A stretch of 10,296 nucleotides of DNA from an uncultured Acidimicrobiaceae bacterium. GTDB lineage: Bacteria; Actinomycetota; Acidimicrobiia; Spongiisociales; UBA5794. Shown piece by piece: positions 1 to 6,918 of this stretch. The position numbers and the translations under genes are program-made. The first letter of the stretch is position 1. Each line of letters starts with the position of its first letter. Below the pieces are notes generated by a model that saw nothing but the letters and a program-made list of their open reading frames with translations, was not told the origin of the DNA and searched no databases. The stretch is taken from the NCBI GenBank assembly GCA_947258635.1, contig CAMYJM010000053.1, positions 1 to 10,296 of the forward strand, given 5' to 3'.

Positions 1-884
1 GCACCATCTGTGGCGACGAGCTCTTCTGCGGACAAGTCGCGAGCACGCTGCCAGCGCGCGGCGAAGTCAACGAAGCCACCGTTCCAGACGTGGGCGGCAC
101 CGCCGAGTTCCTTGAGGATGGCGGCCACGTCGTTGATGGCTTTGCTGATAGCAACCTGTTTGATATCGACCTGATCGCCGAGGTACTCGATGAGCTGCTC
201 AATGCCGCGCGTCGGGCCCACCTCCGGATCGGCGGCCACCGGAAAGATCAGCGGCCGTTTGAAGCCCTCGTGCGCCAGCGCGGCAGCCAGATCCTCCCGG
301 ACGATCTCGGTCTCCTCGACTGAGAGCTGGTCGATCTTGTTGAGCGCAAACAGGAATTGGTCGCCAAATGCTGCCACCGGGCCCAGCAGTTCCTCGTGGA
401 GAACCTCGTCGTGGTACTTCTCGGGATCGACCACCCACAGCACCGCATCGACGTGCGGGAGGAGGTTTTCCACCATCTGACGATGCCAGTCGGCGATCGA
501 GTCGACATCGGGCAAGTCGAGAAATGCGATGGAGGGCAGGACATCCTGCACGACCCGCTGCGAGATCGCGAGATCGTCGAGGAGCCGTTCGATCCCCTCC
601 GAGTGATGCCGGGGGATCCACGCCAGCGGCGTTTGGGTGTGCGGGCGCAGCACCGACACCCCCGCCACGTCCTCGCCCGCGATCGCGTTGAGGAGGCTCG
701 ACTTGCCGCTTCCCGTGCCGCCGGCCAAGGCGACGACGAGCACCTCGCCGAAATGGCCCTTACGATCGCGCAGACCGTCGATCCGCCGCTGCGCCTCCGC
801 GATCACCCGACGAGGAGCGCTGCCGGCGCTGCGGGAGACGGCAAGCTCCACCGCGTCGATCAGCTCGAGGACGCCGCGGTTCAC
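1..884 (-). CDS. Dynamin-like (TRAFAC-class) GTPase, downstream member of a tandem pair; C-terminus cut by window edge
   Basis: 294 codons are visible and the frame is open to the window edge. Seen: a Walker A/G1 P-loop GGTGSGKSS (residues 55-63), a switch-I-like RPHTQTPLAW (80-89), a G3 position reading DLPD (123-126) where most GTPases have DxxG, and a G4 NKID (182-185). The segment VVDPEKYHDE (151-160) is, from memory, typical of actinobacterial dynamin-family GTPases. The GTG start at 884 is chosen because it overlaps the upstream GTPase's stop as GTGA and has GGAGGG six bases before it. Proteins of this type often have an all-alpha stalk and sometimes membrane helices after the G domain; that part is mostly outside the window. 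Inferred role: membrane-associated GTPase acting with its neighbour in envelope or division processes, like the Streptomyces DynA/DynB or mycobacterial IniA/IniC pairs. The GTPase fold is secure, the subfamily less so. Confidence 0.85.
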   Translation of the reverse strand, partial: MNRGVLELIDAVELAVSRSAGSAPRRVIAEAQRRIDGLRDRKGHFGEVLVVALAGGTGSGKSSLLNAIAGEDVAGVSVLRPHTQTPLAWIPRHHSEGIERLLDDLAISQRVVQDVLPSIAFLDLPDVDSIADWHRQMVENLLPHVDAVLWVVDPEKYHDEVLHEELLGPVAAFGDQFLFALNKIDQLSVEETEIVREDLAAALAHEGFKRPLIFPVAADPEVGPTRGIEQLIEYLGDQVDIKQVAISKAINDVAAILKELGGAAHVWNGGFVDFAARWQRARDLSAEELVATDG

Positions 885-2602
885 GAACGACCCTCCGCCT
901 TCGCTCCGTCCGCGTCGGCCCCGCTCCCGCCCTCCGGTCGTCGGTCGAGCTCGTCTGACCCGAGTTCCACGACAGTCGAGCCTTCGCTGATGTGGATCGA
1001 CAGCACCCGATCCGGCGCCGCATCCATCCCGACCTCATCGGCCGACTCCCCCCACGCGGGCGGCATGTGGCCGGCCACACCGTCCAATCTGGTGTCGACG
1101 AGATCGGCCCGGTCGACTATCGCCGAATAGAGGGCGTCGGCGGCATCGGAGCCAATGTGCTTCGTGAAGCGTTCGCCATCGTGTGCGAGCCCGGTTCGGA
1201 GCGCTTCGCTCAGCTCGGCCCGGGCGGTCTCGAGCATTTGCCGACCACCGTCGGCGAACTTGCGCCGGACCCGCCTCGGCAGCTCGCCCTCGGCGTCGAG
1301 GGCGGCTCTCCACAGCGCAACGACGACGCGCGGGCCACTCCTCCACCGCAGCCGACCGGCCCGGGCGTGGGTGACCGCCAGGGCTTCGAGACCCGACCTC
1401 CACGAGGCGAGGGCCAACAGGGTCGCATTGGTCGTACCGCTGCCGCGGCGCCACAGCCCGGCGCCTTCCTCACCGACCACGTCGGTCCCATGGGTGTGGG
1501 CCCTCCAGTCGGCGGCAGCCACCTGTGCTGCGGATCCGGCGCGCCGAGTGACGACTCTCGCCAGGGCGGCGGCCGTCGATTGCCAGTCCGCCTGCATTTC
1601 GCTCACCCCCAGCTCACCGGCTCGCAGCTCGGCATCGAGGACCCGGGCCTCGACCTCGTACGCCTGAGCTACGGAGGTCACCAGCTGCTCGATGACCGGC
1701 AGCTCGGCGGCCAGCGGCCTGGTGAGCGCCCGCGCCCGTTCGGCGACCATCCGGGCTGTGGCATACACCGTTTCGTCGACCAATGCCTGCCTATATGCGG
1801 GATCGGCAACCTCGGCAAGCTCTTTGCGAATCGCGCTGACGGCGTCGGGGTCCAGCGCAGACGTGCCCGGATCGATCTCTCCTTCGCGGAGTGCGAACAA
1901 CAGCGAGGGATCAGCCGCCGCCAACAGCTCCCGCTGAAAGAGACGGGCGGCGAAGTCGCTGAGTATTGCCTCCCGCTCTTCGGCGTTGGCCGGCAATCGG
2001 TTGATCACGAAGAGGATTGGGATCCCGCGGCGTTTGGTGCGGCGCAAGAAGTCCCAGGCGCGACCGTCGGCATAACGGGTGGGCGATGTCACAAATATGC
2101 ATAGGTCGGCGAGGGCGACTGCCTGGGCGCAAAGCTCGAAGCCGGCGCGCGGCTCCAGAGGCGGCGTGTCGATCACAGTCAGATGCTGGGTCATGTGGTT
2201 CTCGGACAGAACGGAGTCGACGTCCAGTCCCAGATGGTTGGCAACACGCGCCGAGAAGTCCGCCCAGTACGCATCGGATTGCAGCGCATCCGCCCAAACC
2301 AGTGGAACCCGGGTTGTCGGCCGCACCACTCCCGCCGGTGAGACCCGGGCGCCTGCAATCGAATTGAGCAACGTTGACTTCCCCACCCCGCCGGCCCCAA
2401 CAATGACCGCGATGATGGGGGCGTCGGGGGCGCCGATCCGCGGCTCGAGATACCCGTCGACGGTCGAAAGAATCTCGTCTCGCTCGGCGGCGAAGGCCGC
2501 GGCGGACGGCCCGGGGAGCTGCATCTTCGCCGCCCGTACCAGGTCGGTCAGACGCTCGAGATCGGTTCCGATGGCGGCGAGGTCGAGGGGGTCGAGTGGC
2601 AT
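881..2602 (-). CDS. Dynamin-like (TRAFAC-class) GTPase, upstream member of a tandem pair
   Basis: 573 aa. Seen: an N-terminal helical stretch (1-60), a P-loop GAGGVGKST (69-77), a switch-I-like RPTTRVPLVW (94-103), G3 DTPP (145-148), and a G4-like NRLP (201-204) after a hydrophobic strand. The C-terminal half (about 260-500) is alanine- and arginine-rich and probably helical; the last 30 residues are acidic, glycine-rich and likely disordered. I see no convincing transmembrane hairpin. Its switch-I motif matches the neighbour's (V-x-R-P-x-T-x-x-P-L-x-W), so the two are paralogs. Known relatives are bacterial dynamin-like proteins such as DynA/DynB and IniA/IniC, which often work as heteromeric pairs; that this pair does so is inferred. 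The ATG at 2602 is supported by a TGTAAT box six bases upstream and the lack of a Shine-Dalgarno. It lies 48 bp downstream of mca on the same strand. Confidence 0.85.
   Translation of the reverse strand: MPLDPLDLAAIGTDLERLTDLVRAAKMQLPGPSAAAFAAERDEILSTVDGYLEPRIGAPDAPIIAVIVGAGGVGKSTLLNSIAGARVSPAGVVRPTTRVPLVWADALQSDAYWADFSARVANHLGLDVDSVLSENHMTQHLTVIDTPPLEPRAGFELCAQAVALADLCIFVTSPTRYADGRAWDFLRRTKRRGIPILFVINRLPANAEEREAILSDFAARLFQRELLAAADPSLLFALREGEIDPGTSALDPDAVSAIRKELAEVADPAYRQALVDETVYATARMVAERARALTRPLAAELPVIEQLVTSVAQAYEVEARVLDAELRAGELGVSEMQADWQSTAAALARVVTRRAGSAAQVAAADWRAHTHGTDVVGEEGAGLWRRGSGTTNATLLALASWRSGLEALAVTHARAGRLRWRSGPRVVVALWRAALDAEGELPRRVRRKFADGGRQMLETARAELSEALRTGLAHDGERFTKHIGSDAADALYSAIVDRADLVDTRLDGVAGHMPPAWGESADEVGMDAAPDRVLSIHISEGSTVVELGSDELDRRPEGGSGADADGAKAEGRS
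891..896 (-). promoter_or_regulatory. Shine-Dalgarno of the downstream GTPase, inside the upstream GTPase gene
   Basis: On the minus strand GGAGGG lies six bases before the GTG at 884. It sits in the last codons of the upstream GTPase, and its stop overlaps the start as GTGA (881-884). The pair is therefore probably translationally coupled, which suits two subunits made in fixed ratio. This site fixes the start of the downstream gene. Confidence 0.75.
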
Positions 2603-2608
2603 GAGACG

Positions 2609-2614
2609 ATTACA
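2609..2614 (-). promoter_or_regulatory. Candidate -10 box of a leaderless promoter for the GTPase pair
   Basis: TGTAAT (minus strand) matches five of six TATAAT positions and ends six bases before the ATG at 2602, placing the predicted transcript start at the start codon. No Shine-Dalgarno is present. An overlapping alternative, TATGCT at 2614-2619, would give a short leader of a few bases. A weak TTGGCC at 2635-2640 could be the -35, with a spacer of 15 or 20 bases depending on the box used. Confidence 0.5.
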
Positions 2615-2650
2615 GCATACGGGACGCCGCTTGTGGCCAACCCACCAAGA

Positions 2651-3502
2651 TCAATGGGAAGCGATACCGGCGAACAGGTCCGACTCGCGAGGCTCGACGG
2701 GCACCCGCGAGGCCATCAGCTCGAAGTCCTCGTAGGGGTATGAGGCCAGAACGACCTGCTCCGGAACGCGAAACCAGAAACCGTCCGGATCGACCTGCGT
2801 TCGATGAGCCCGCAACGCATCGCGGCCCCGACCCATCGTCGCCGACACCTCGATGGCGGTGAGTCGCTTGCCCACGTCGCCATCCGGGTCGACCCGTTCG
2901 ATCCATTCCGCGTACGGCGACTCTTCACCTCGCTCGATCATGGCTTGATGGATCTTCACCATGCGGGTCACCGAGAAGACCGGGGCATACAGCTTGGCGA
3001 CGGTCCACGGCTCTCCTGCATCGGGAAACCGGTCGGCATCGGCGGCGGCGGTGAAGACGTCGAGCCCATAACGATGAATCGCCAGATGGTCGGGATGCGG
3101 ATAGCGCTCGTGCGAGTCGTAGCCCAAGAGCACGTGAGGCCTCGCAGCCCGCACTACCGTCACCAGCCGCTCCAGAACCTCTTCAGCGGCAGCGTTGGTG
3201 AAAGCATCGGCCCGCCGGTTGTCCTCGCTGCCCGGCATACCGGAATCTCGGTAGCCGAGCATGATCACCTCGTGGTACCCGATGATCGCGGCGGCCGCCT
3301 GCAATTCGGCGCGGCGGATCGCCACGAGGTCGGCGGCCACTTCCGGGCGATCCATCGCGGGATTGAGGATGTCGCCGGCCTCGCCGCCGGTTGCCGTCAC
3401 CAGTACGGCGTGCACTCCCGCGTCGACGTAGCCGGCTACGGCGGCGGCTCCCTTGGAGCTTTCGTCGTCGGGATGGGCATGCAGGGCGAGCAGGCGGTAC
3501 AT
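2651..3502 (-). CDS. mca: Mycothiol S-conjugate amidase (Mca), PIG-L/LmbE zinc hydrolase
   Basis: 283 aa, close to the usual Mca length of about 290. Mca cleaves the amide bond of mycothiol S-conjugates in the cytosol, releasing a mercapturic acid for export and GlcN-Ins for mycothiol recycling. Seen: the metal motif HAHPDDESSKG (8-18), with H10 and D13 as predicted zinc ligands and D12 as predicted general base, and YPHPDH (134-139) supplying H139 as third ligand and H136 as the second motif histidine. EILNPAM-like GDILNPAM (43-50), FPDAGEPWTVAKLY and the C-terminal DLFAGI resemble Mca of Mycobacterium as I recall it, and favour Mca over the deacetylase MshB. It is 33 bp after the nuclease gene and 48 bp before the GTPases. 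No Shine-Dalgarno precedes the ATG; CATACT ends nine bases before it, so its own near-leaderless promoter is possible but weak. Confidence 0.9.
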   Translation of the reverse strand: MYRLLALHAHPDDESSKGAAAVAGYVDAGVHAVLVTATGGEAGDILNPAMDRPEVAADLVAIRRAELQAAAAIIGYHEVIMLGYRDSGMPGSEDNRRADAFTNAAAEEVLERLVTVVRAARPHVLLGYDSHERYPHPDHLAIHRYGLDVFTAAADADRFPDAGEPWTVAKLYAPVFSVTRMVKIHQAMIERGEESPYAEWIERVDPDGDVGKRLTAIEVSATMGRGRDALRAHRTQVDPDGFWFRVPEQVVLASYPYEDFELMASRVPVEPRESDLFAGIASH

Positions 3503-3535
3503 GAAGCCGGAAGTATGGCACTGCCGCCGGCCCTA

Positions 3536-4306
3536 TCAAGCGCTGAGAACCCGTACGGCGGCCACCCCCTCCTCACAATGGTCCTGCCACGGACAATGCC
3601 GGCACCCGGGACCGCCGCGGCGAGGAACGGTCGACTCGTCGATGAACCCGGCACGCAGCGTCACCACGAGGTCGATGATCCGGGCGGCGGTCGCGGCCGC
3701 CGTGGCATCGGCGGGAACCTCTTCGTACCGCTCGCCGGATGCCACCGAGACAGCTTCCACGACCGCCGGGAGCTCGCCGTGCTCGAGGCCCCACAGCAGT
3801 GCATAGAACGAGAGCTGGTCCTGGGCGCCCCCCAGGGCCCCGGTCTTCCAGTCAACGAGCCGCACTCCAGCGGCATCGTCGAAGATCGCGTCGATGCGGC
3901 CCCGCAATGTCACGTCCGGTGCCGGTGCCACGACGAGCTCGGTCTCGACGCCACGACAGCCCTCATGCGAGGCGGCCTGGAAACGTCGGTAGAGCGCCCC
4001 GACCTCGGCAATGAGGCCGTCCAGTTGGCTCGGTCGCAACTGCAGCGACCCCAGCTTGGGGTTCATCGCCCGGCCGATCTCCTGGCGGCATGCCAGAGCG
4101 AACTCGTCGTCGGCAATCGGGCCCGTAGTCAAGTGCCTGGCAAAGACCCGATGCGCCAGCATTCCCGAGAACGAGGCCCGGCTGTCCGGACCGTACACGC
4201 CCTGGGCGTGGGCCAGTGCCTGGGCCGGGCATCGCAGATAGGTCGTATACAGGCTCGCCGAAACACTCATCGGCTCGCCCGCCGGTACCGGGGGGAACTC
4301 GATCAC
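3536..4306 (-). CDS. RecB/Cas4-like PD-(D/E)XK nuclease with predicted [4Fe-4S] cluster
   Basis: 256 aa. Seen: the motif-I-like SLYTTYLRCPAQA with C26; a histidine H52 in GMLAHRVF; the nuclease core GRIDAIF (D139) followed by LVDWKTG (D152, K154), the D-x-K signature; a QLSFYAL motif (164-170) matching the QxxxY helix of RecB-family nucleases; and a C-terminal GCRHCPWQDHC giving C235, C238 and C244. C26 plus the three late cysteines make the four-ligand Fe-S pattern known from AddB, Cas4 and related exonucleases. No CRISPR array or cas gene lies nearby, so this is a standalone RecB-family exonuclease and a DNA-repair role is likelier than spacer acquisition. The GTG at 4306 is preferred over the ATG at 4270 because TACGAT ends six bases before it; neither has a clear Shine-Dalgarno. 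First gene of the left minus-strand block. Confidence 0.85.
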   Translation of the reverse strand: MIEFPPVPAGEPMSVSASLYTTYLRCPAQALAHAQGVYGPDSRASFSGMLAHRVFARHLTTGPIADDEFALACRQEIGRAMNPKLGSLQLRPSQLDGLIAEVGALYRRFQAASHEGCRGVETELVVAPAPDVTLRGRIDAIFDDAAGVRLVDWKTGALGGAQDQLSFYALLWGLEHGELPAVVEAVSVASGERYEEVPADATAAATAARIIDLVVTLRAGFIDESTVPRRGGPGCRHCPWQDHCEEGVAAVRVLSA

Positions 4307-4312
4307 CGCACC

Positions 4313-4318
4313 ATCGTA
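4313..4318 (-). promoter_or_regulatory. Candidate -10 box of a leaderless promoter for the nuclease gene
   Basis: TACGAT (TAnnnT form) on the minus strand is followed by six bases and then the GTG at 4306, so transcription is predicted to begin at the start codon. A weak TTCGCC at 4336-4341 lies 17 bases upstream as a possible -35. This site decides the GTG start over the in-frame ATG twelve codons later. Confidence 0.5.
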
Positions 4319-4345
4319 CGGAGCGGGGCGCCGCCGGCGAAGGAA

Positions 4346-4373
4346 TTGGGCTATAGCGGGCAGCCACTACACT
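4346..4373 (+). promoter_or_regulatory. Candidate promoter of the VanW gene
   Basis: TTGGGC (4346-4351), a 16 bp spacer and TACACT (4368-4373) form a plausible promoter pointing at the VanW gene, with a transcript start near 4380 and a leader of about 74 bases before the GTG at 4454. It lies in the 147 bp region shared with the divergent nuclease gene. I see no convincing riboswitch fold or operator in the leader. Confidence 0.3.
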
Positions 4374-4453
4374 TTCCGCTGGTCGCCGGTACGCCAGGTG
4401 TTCTTTCCGACCATCCCTCACCCACGCTCCCGCACTGCAGATCGACGGATTTC

Positions 4454-6475
4454 GTGAAGCGCTTCCAGAGTTTGTCCCGCAGGGTCCAGATCGCCGTCTT
4501 CGGCGGTGGCTTCGTCGCGCTCCTTCTGCTGCCCGTGATTGTCTTCGCCGTCGATGAGATTCGGGCGACCGGCGAGGTCGCGCGTAACGTCCGCGCCGCC
4601 ACGGTTGAACTCGGCGGGCTCGGCCACGATGACGCCCTGGCCGCGCTGCGAACGTACGAGGCTGAGCTCGCCGCAACTCCAATCGAGTACCGAATCGCGG
4701 CCAAGAGCTTCCTGCTCCCGCCGCGCGAGCTCGACCTCGACCTCGATGAAGAAGCCATCGTGGAGGTCGCCATGCAGCAGCGGCGCGACAGGGGGTTCTT
4801 CGGGCGGTTGGGGGACTGGTTTGGCTCGTTCGGCGACAGGCGGGAACTGAGCGTGCCGGTGACGATCGACCCCGCAGCCCTCGACTCCTTCATCGACACC
4901 TGGGAACTGGAAGCCGTCAACGACCCCGCCCATGAGGGCGACGTCGTCATCAGTGAGGGGCTGGCCGTAGCCGACTATCCCCGCGCCGGGGAAGGCGTCG
5001 ATCGACCGGCCGCCCAATACGCGACGCTCGTCGCCGTTCAGGACCTGACGCGGCGCCCCCTGACACTGCTGACCAAGCAACTGGAACCCGTGCTAACGGA
5101 CGCCGACATCGATCGAGCCGTCGAAAGAGCCAACCGAATCATCGACTCGCCGGTGAATCTGCGTTCCATCGACCCCGAAGTCGAGATCGAGTTCCCCGCC
5201 GAAGTGCTGGCGCAGGCCCTCGTCGTCGAAGTCGACCCCACCACGCCGGGGGGTGTGAATCTCTCGTTCTCCCGAGGTCCCATCAATCGGGTCCTCCAGC
5301 CGCTCCGGGACATCATCGAACAACCGGCGCGCGACGCAGCATTCGAGATCGACGCCGAGGACTTGGTGACTATGGTTCCGTCACGCACCGATACCTTGCT
5401 GGACGACGACCAGGTGATCGATCGGGTCTTCCATGTGGCCGATCGGTGCGGAACGACGGGCACGTTCCCTTTCGCAGAAGGTGCCCAGGCCGAATTCACC
5501 ACTGAGATGGCCGAAGCCATGGGTGAGATAGGCAAAGTGTCCGAGTTCACCACCGAACACAGCTGCTGCGAGGATCGAGTCGTCAACATCCAGACGATGG
5601 CCGACGCCGTCGACGGCGCCATTGTGAAGCCGGGCGAGGAGTTCAGCCTCAACGGTCACGTCGGTGAGCGCACCGTCGCCAAAGGCTACGTTGCCGCACC
5701 GATGATCCTCAACGGCGAGATCGTCGACGATGTCGGCGGCGGCGTCTCGCAGTTCGCGACGACGCTGTACAACGCAATCTTCTTCGGGTGCTACGAAGAC
5801 GTTGAGCATACGCCGCACAGTTTCTACTTCTCGCGGTATCCGGAAGGCCGTGAGGCCACGGTGTCCTGGGGGGGCCCCGAACTCGTCTTCAGGAACGACA
5901 CCGACGCCTTGGTGATCATCAAGACCGCCCACACCAGCCGCTCGATCACGGTCAAGATGTTCGGCAACACCGGCGGGCGGGAGTGCACTGCCGGCCTCGG
6001 TGACCGGTACCGGTATACCGACCCGCCCATCGACTACACCGGCAACCCGACTGTGCCGCCCGGCACCGAAGTCACCAAGAGCACCGGGACACGCGGCTGG
6101 ACGGTCGACATCTTCCGCTACATCGATCACGCCGACGGCACCAACGAAACCGAGGTGTGGTCCCACAGGTACCGACCCCGACCCACCAAGCTCGAGGTCA
6201 ATCCGTGTGATCTCGAGGACGCCCCGACACCGTGTCGAGTTACCATCCCGGACGTCGTCGGACGCAACAAGTCGAAGGCAACGTCCCTCCTGGCGGAGTG
6301 GGGATTCGAGACGGCGGTCGAGACGGTCGCGGTCTCCGACAAGGCGCAGGACGGCAAAGTCGTGGCCCAATCACCCGCCGCCGGATTGCCTCACGACCTC
6401 GGCGCCACCGTCGTCATCCAGGTCGGCGAGTTCGCCGATCCCGAAAACGGCGAGGCGCCTCCCGACGCGCCGTGA
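4454..6475 (+). CDS. Membrane-anchored VanW-family protein with C-terminal PASTA domain
   Basis: 673 aa from a GTG start. Seen: a basic N-terminus, a single hydrophobic helix about 12-33 (GGGFVALLLLPVIVF) and no signal-peptidase site I would trust, so an N-in/C-out anchored protein is predicted. The outside part begins with regions resembling the putative peptidoglycan-binding repeats (PG_binding_4) that usually precede VanW. The VanW domain runs about 366-500: EHSCCEDRVVN (368-378), KPGEEFSLN, GGGVSQFATTLYN (428-440), HTPHSFYFSRYPEGREATVSW. A PASTA domain (about 596-661, TIPDVVG to VVIQVGE) ends the protein; PASTA domains bind peptidoglycan or beta-lactam-like ligands in serine/threonine kinases and penicillin-binding proteins. 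VanW has no firmly established activity, so a cell-wall role is inference. The frame stays open upstream to about 2804, but that part is antisense to two real genes. The start is uncertain: no strong Shine-Dalgarno, and 4454 is the only usual start codon just before the TM segment. Confidence 0.85.
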   Translation: MKRFQSLSRRVQIAVFGGGFVALLLLPVIVFAVDEIRATGEVARNVRAATVELGGLGHDDALAALRTYEAELAATPIEYRIAAKSFLLPPRELDLDLDEEAIVEVAMQQRRDRGFFGRLGDWFGSFGDRRELSVPVTIDPAALDSFIDTWELEAVNDPAHEGDVVISEGLAVADYPRAGEGVDRPAAQYATLVAVQDLTRRPLTLLTKQLEPVLTDADIDRAVERANRIIDSPVNLRSIDPEVEIEFPAEVLAQALVVEVDPTTPGGVNLSFSRGPINRVLQPLRDIIEQPARDAAFEIDAEDLVTMVPSRTDTLLDDDQVIDRVFHVADRCGTTGTFPFAEGAQAEFTTEMAEAMGEIGKVSEFTTEHSCCEDRVVNIQTMADAVDGAIVKPGEEFSLNGHVGERTVAKGYVAAPMILNGEIVDDVGGGVSQFATTLYNAIFFGCYEDVEHTPHSFYFSRYPEGREATVSWGGPELVFRNDTDALVIIKTAHTSRSITVKMFGNTGGRECTAGLGDRYRYTDPPIDYTGNPTVPPGTEVTKSTGTRGWTVDIFRYIDHADGTNETEVWSHRYRPRPTKLEVNPCDLEDAPTPCRVTIPDVVGRNKSKATSLLAEWGFETAVETVAVSDKAQDGKVVAQSPAAGLPHDLGATVVIQVGEFADPENGEAPPDAP

Positions 6476-6532
6476 TCGGTCCTCCCGGTTCTTGCCTAGA
6501 ACGCGGCACACCGAGGCGGCACAACACGAATG

Positions 6533-6573
6533 AACCCCCGGGGGCGTTTGCGGGGTAGGCCGCCTGGCGGACC
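6533..6573. terminator. GC-rich palindromes in a convergent intergenic spacer, possible bidirectional terminator
   Basis: The 102 bp between the VanW stop and the NifU-like stop holds a perfect CCCCCGGGGG (6535-6544) flanked by AA and CGTT, and a short inverted repeat CCGCCTGGCGG (6560-6570). Both could form stems between two converging genes. Neither has a good loop or a U-tract, so this is a weak call. The rest of the spacer shows nothing I recognise. Confidence 0.25.
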
Positions 6574-6577
6574 TGGA

Positions 6578-6865
6578 TCAGTAGAAGCGGAACAGATTGG
6601 AGATCACTCGGGTGGCGGTGTCGACGACGTGGTCGTCCCAGCCGTGGGGCCGGCGTACCACGACCTGGTTCGAGGCCACAAAGACGTGATCGATCGCAGG
6701 GACCTCGGTAAACAGCTGGTGCGCCAGCCGGCTCGGGAAACCGGATCCGTCGAGCTCCTCCGACGACGAGAAGGAGGCGCCGTCCTGGCCGGTGAGGGCC
6801 CGGTCGGTGTTGAACAGCGCCACGTCGTCAAAGACCGTCGCTTGGACCTCGATTGACTGTCCCAT
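6578..6865 (-). CDS. Small NifU/Nfu N-terminal-domain-like protein
   Basis: 95 aa. The ATG at 6865 is chosen over the upstream in-frame start at 6919 because an AGGAGG lies four bases before it, and the longer version would add an arginine-rich tail overlapping the pyk stop. The pattern (early strand, FNTDRALTG, a serine-rich EEL segment, then PSRLAHQLFTEVPAIDHVFVASNQVVVRR and HGWDDHVVDTATRVISNLF) resembles the Nfu/NifU N-terminal domain, in which s-PLA-x-LF-x-i-x-gV-x-x-Vf-x-x-nfitV is followed by a W-containing helix. The protein has no cysteine at all, so it lacks the CxxC Fe-S scaffold domain of full Nfu and cannot hold a cluster through cysteines. It follows pyk by 53 bp on the same strand and is likely cotranscribed. 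The family assignment is from remembered pattern and is moderate; a real gene is likely because of the Shine-Dalgarno and the spacing. Confidence 0.6.
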   Translation of the reverse strand: MGQSIEVQATVFDDVALFNTDRALTGQDGASFSSSEELDGSGFPSRLAHQLFTEVPAIDHVFVASNQVVVRRPHGWDDHVVDTATRVISNLFRFY

Positions 6866-6867
6866 GA

Positions 6868-6876
6868 CTCCTCCTC
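6868..6876 (-). promoter_or_regulatory. Strong Shine-Dalgarno that sets the start of the NifU-like gene
   Basis: Minus-strand GAGGAGGAG immediately before TC and the ATG at 6865. It is by far the strongest ribosome-binding site in the window and contrasts with the Shine-Dalgarno-less genes around it. It fits an internal operon gene that needs its own initiation signal after pyk. Confidence 0.75.
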
Positions 6877-6918
6877 GGGCAGCCTTGTCGGCGCCGACTC
6901 TAGTTGGCCGCCGGACCA

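Noticed and set aside
992..2104. 370-codon plus-strand open frame
   Set aside because: Antisense to the upstream GTPase; low-complexity G/R/P-rich product without motifs.
3536..4306. Cas4 and thus a CRISPR adaptation module
   Set aside because: The Fe-S and nuclease motifs are shared by standalone RecB-family exonucleases; there are no repeats or other cas genes in the window.
2804..4453. Long open extension upstream of the VanW gene in the same plus-strand frame (would make a protein of about 1220 aa)
   Set aside because: It is antisense to mca and to the PD-(D/E)XK nuclease, both with clear motifs, has no recognisable domain, and the TM anchor that should begin the VanW protein starts just after 4454. 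High GC makes such open frames common.
5381..6370. 329-codon minus-strand open frame
   Set aside because: Antisense to the VanW and PASTA coding region; GC-rich mirror frame.
6535..6544. CCCCCGGGGG as a protein-binding operator
   Set aside because: It lies between two convergent stop codons, away from any start, so a terminator or chance GC palindrome is more plausible.
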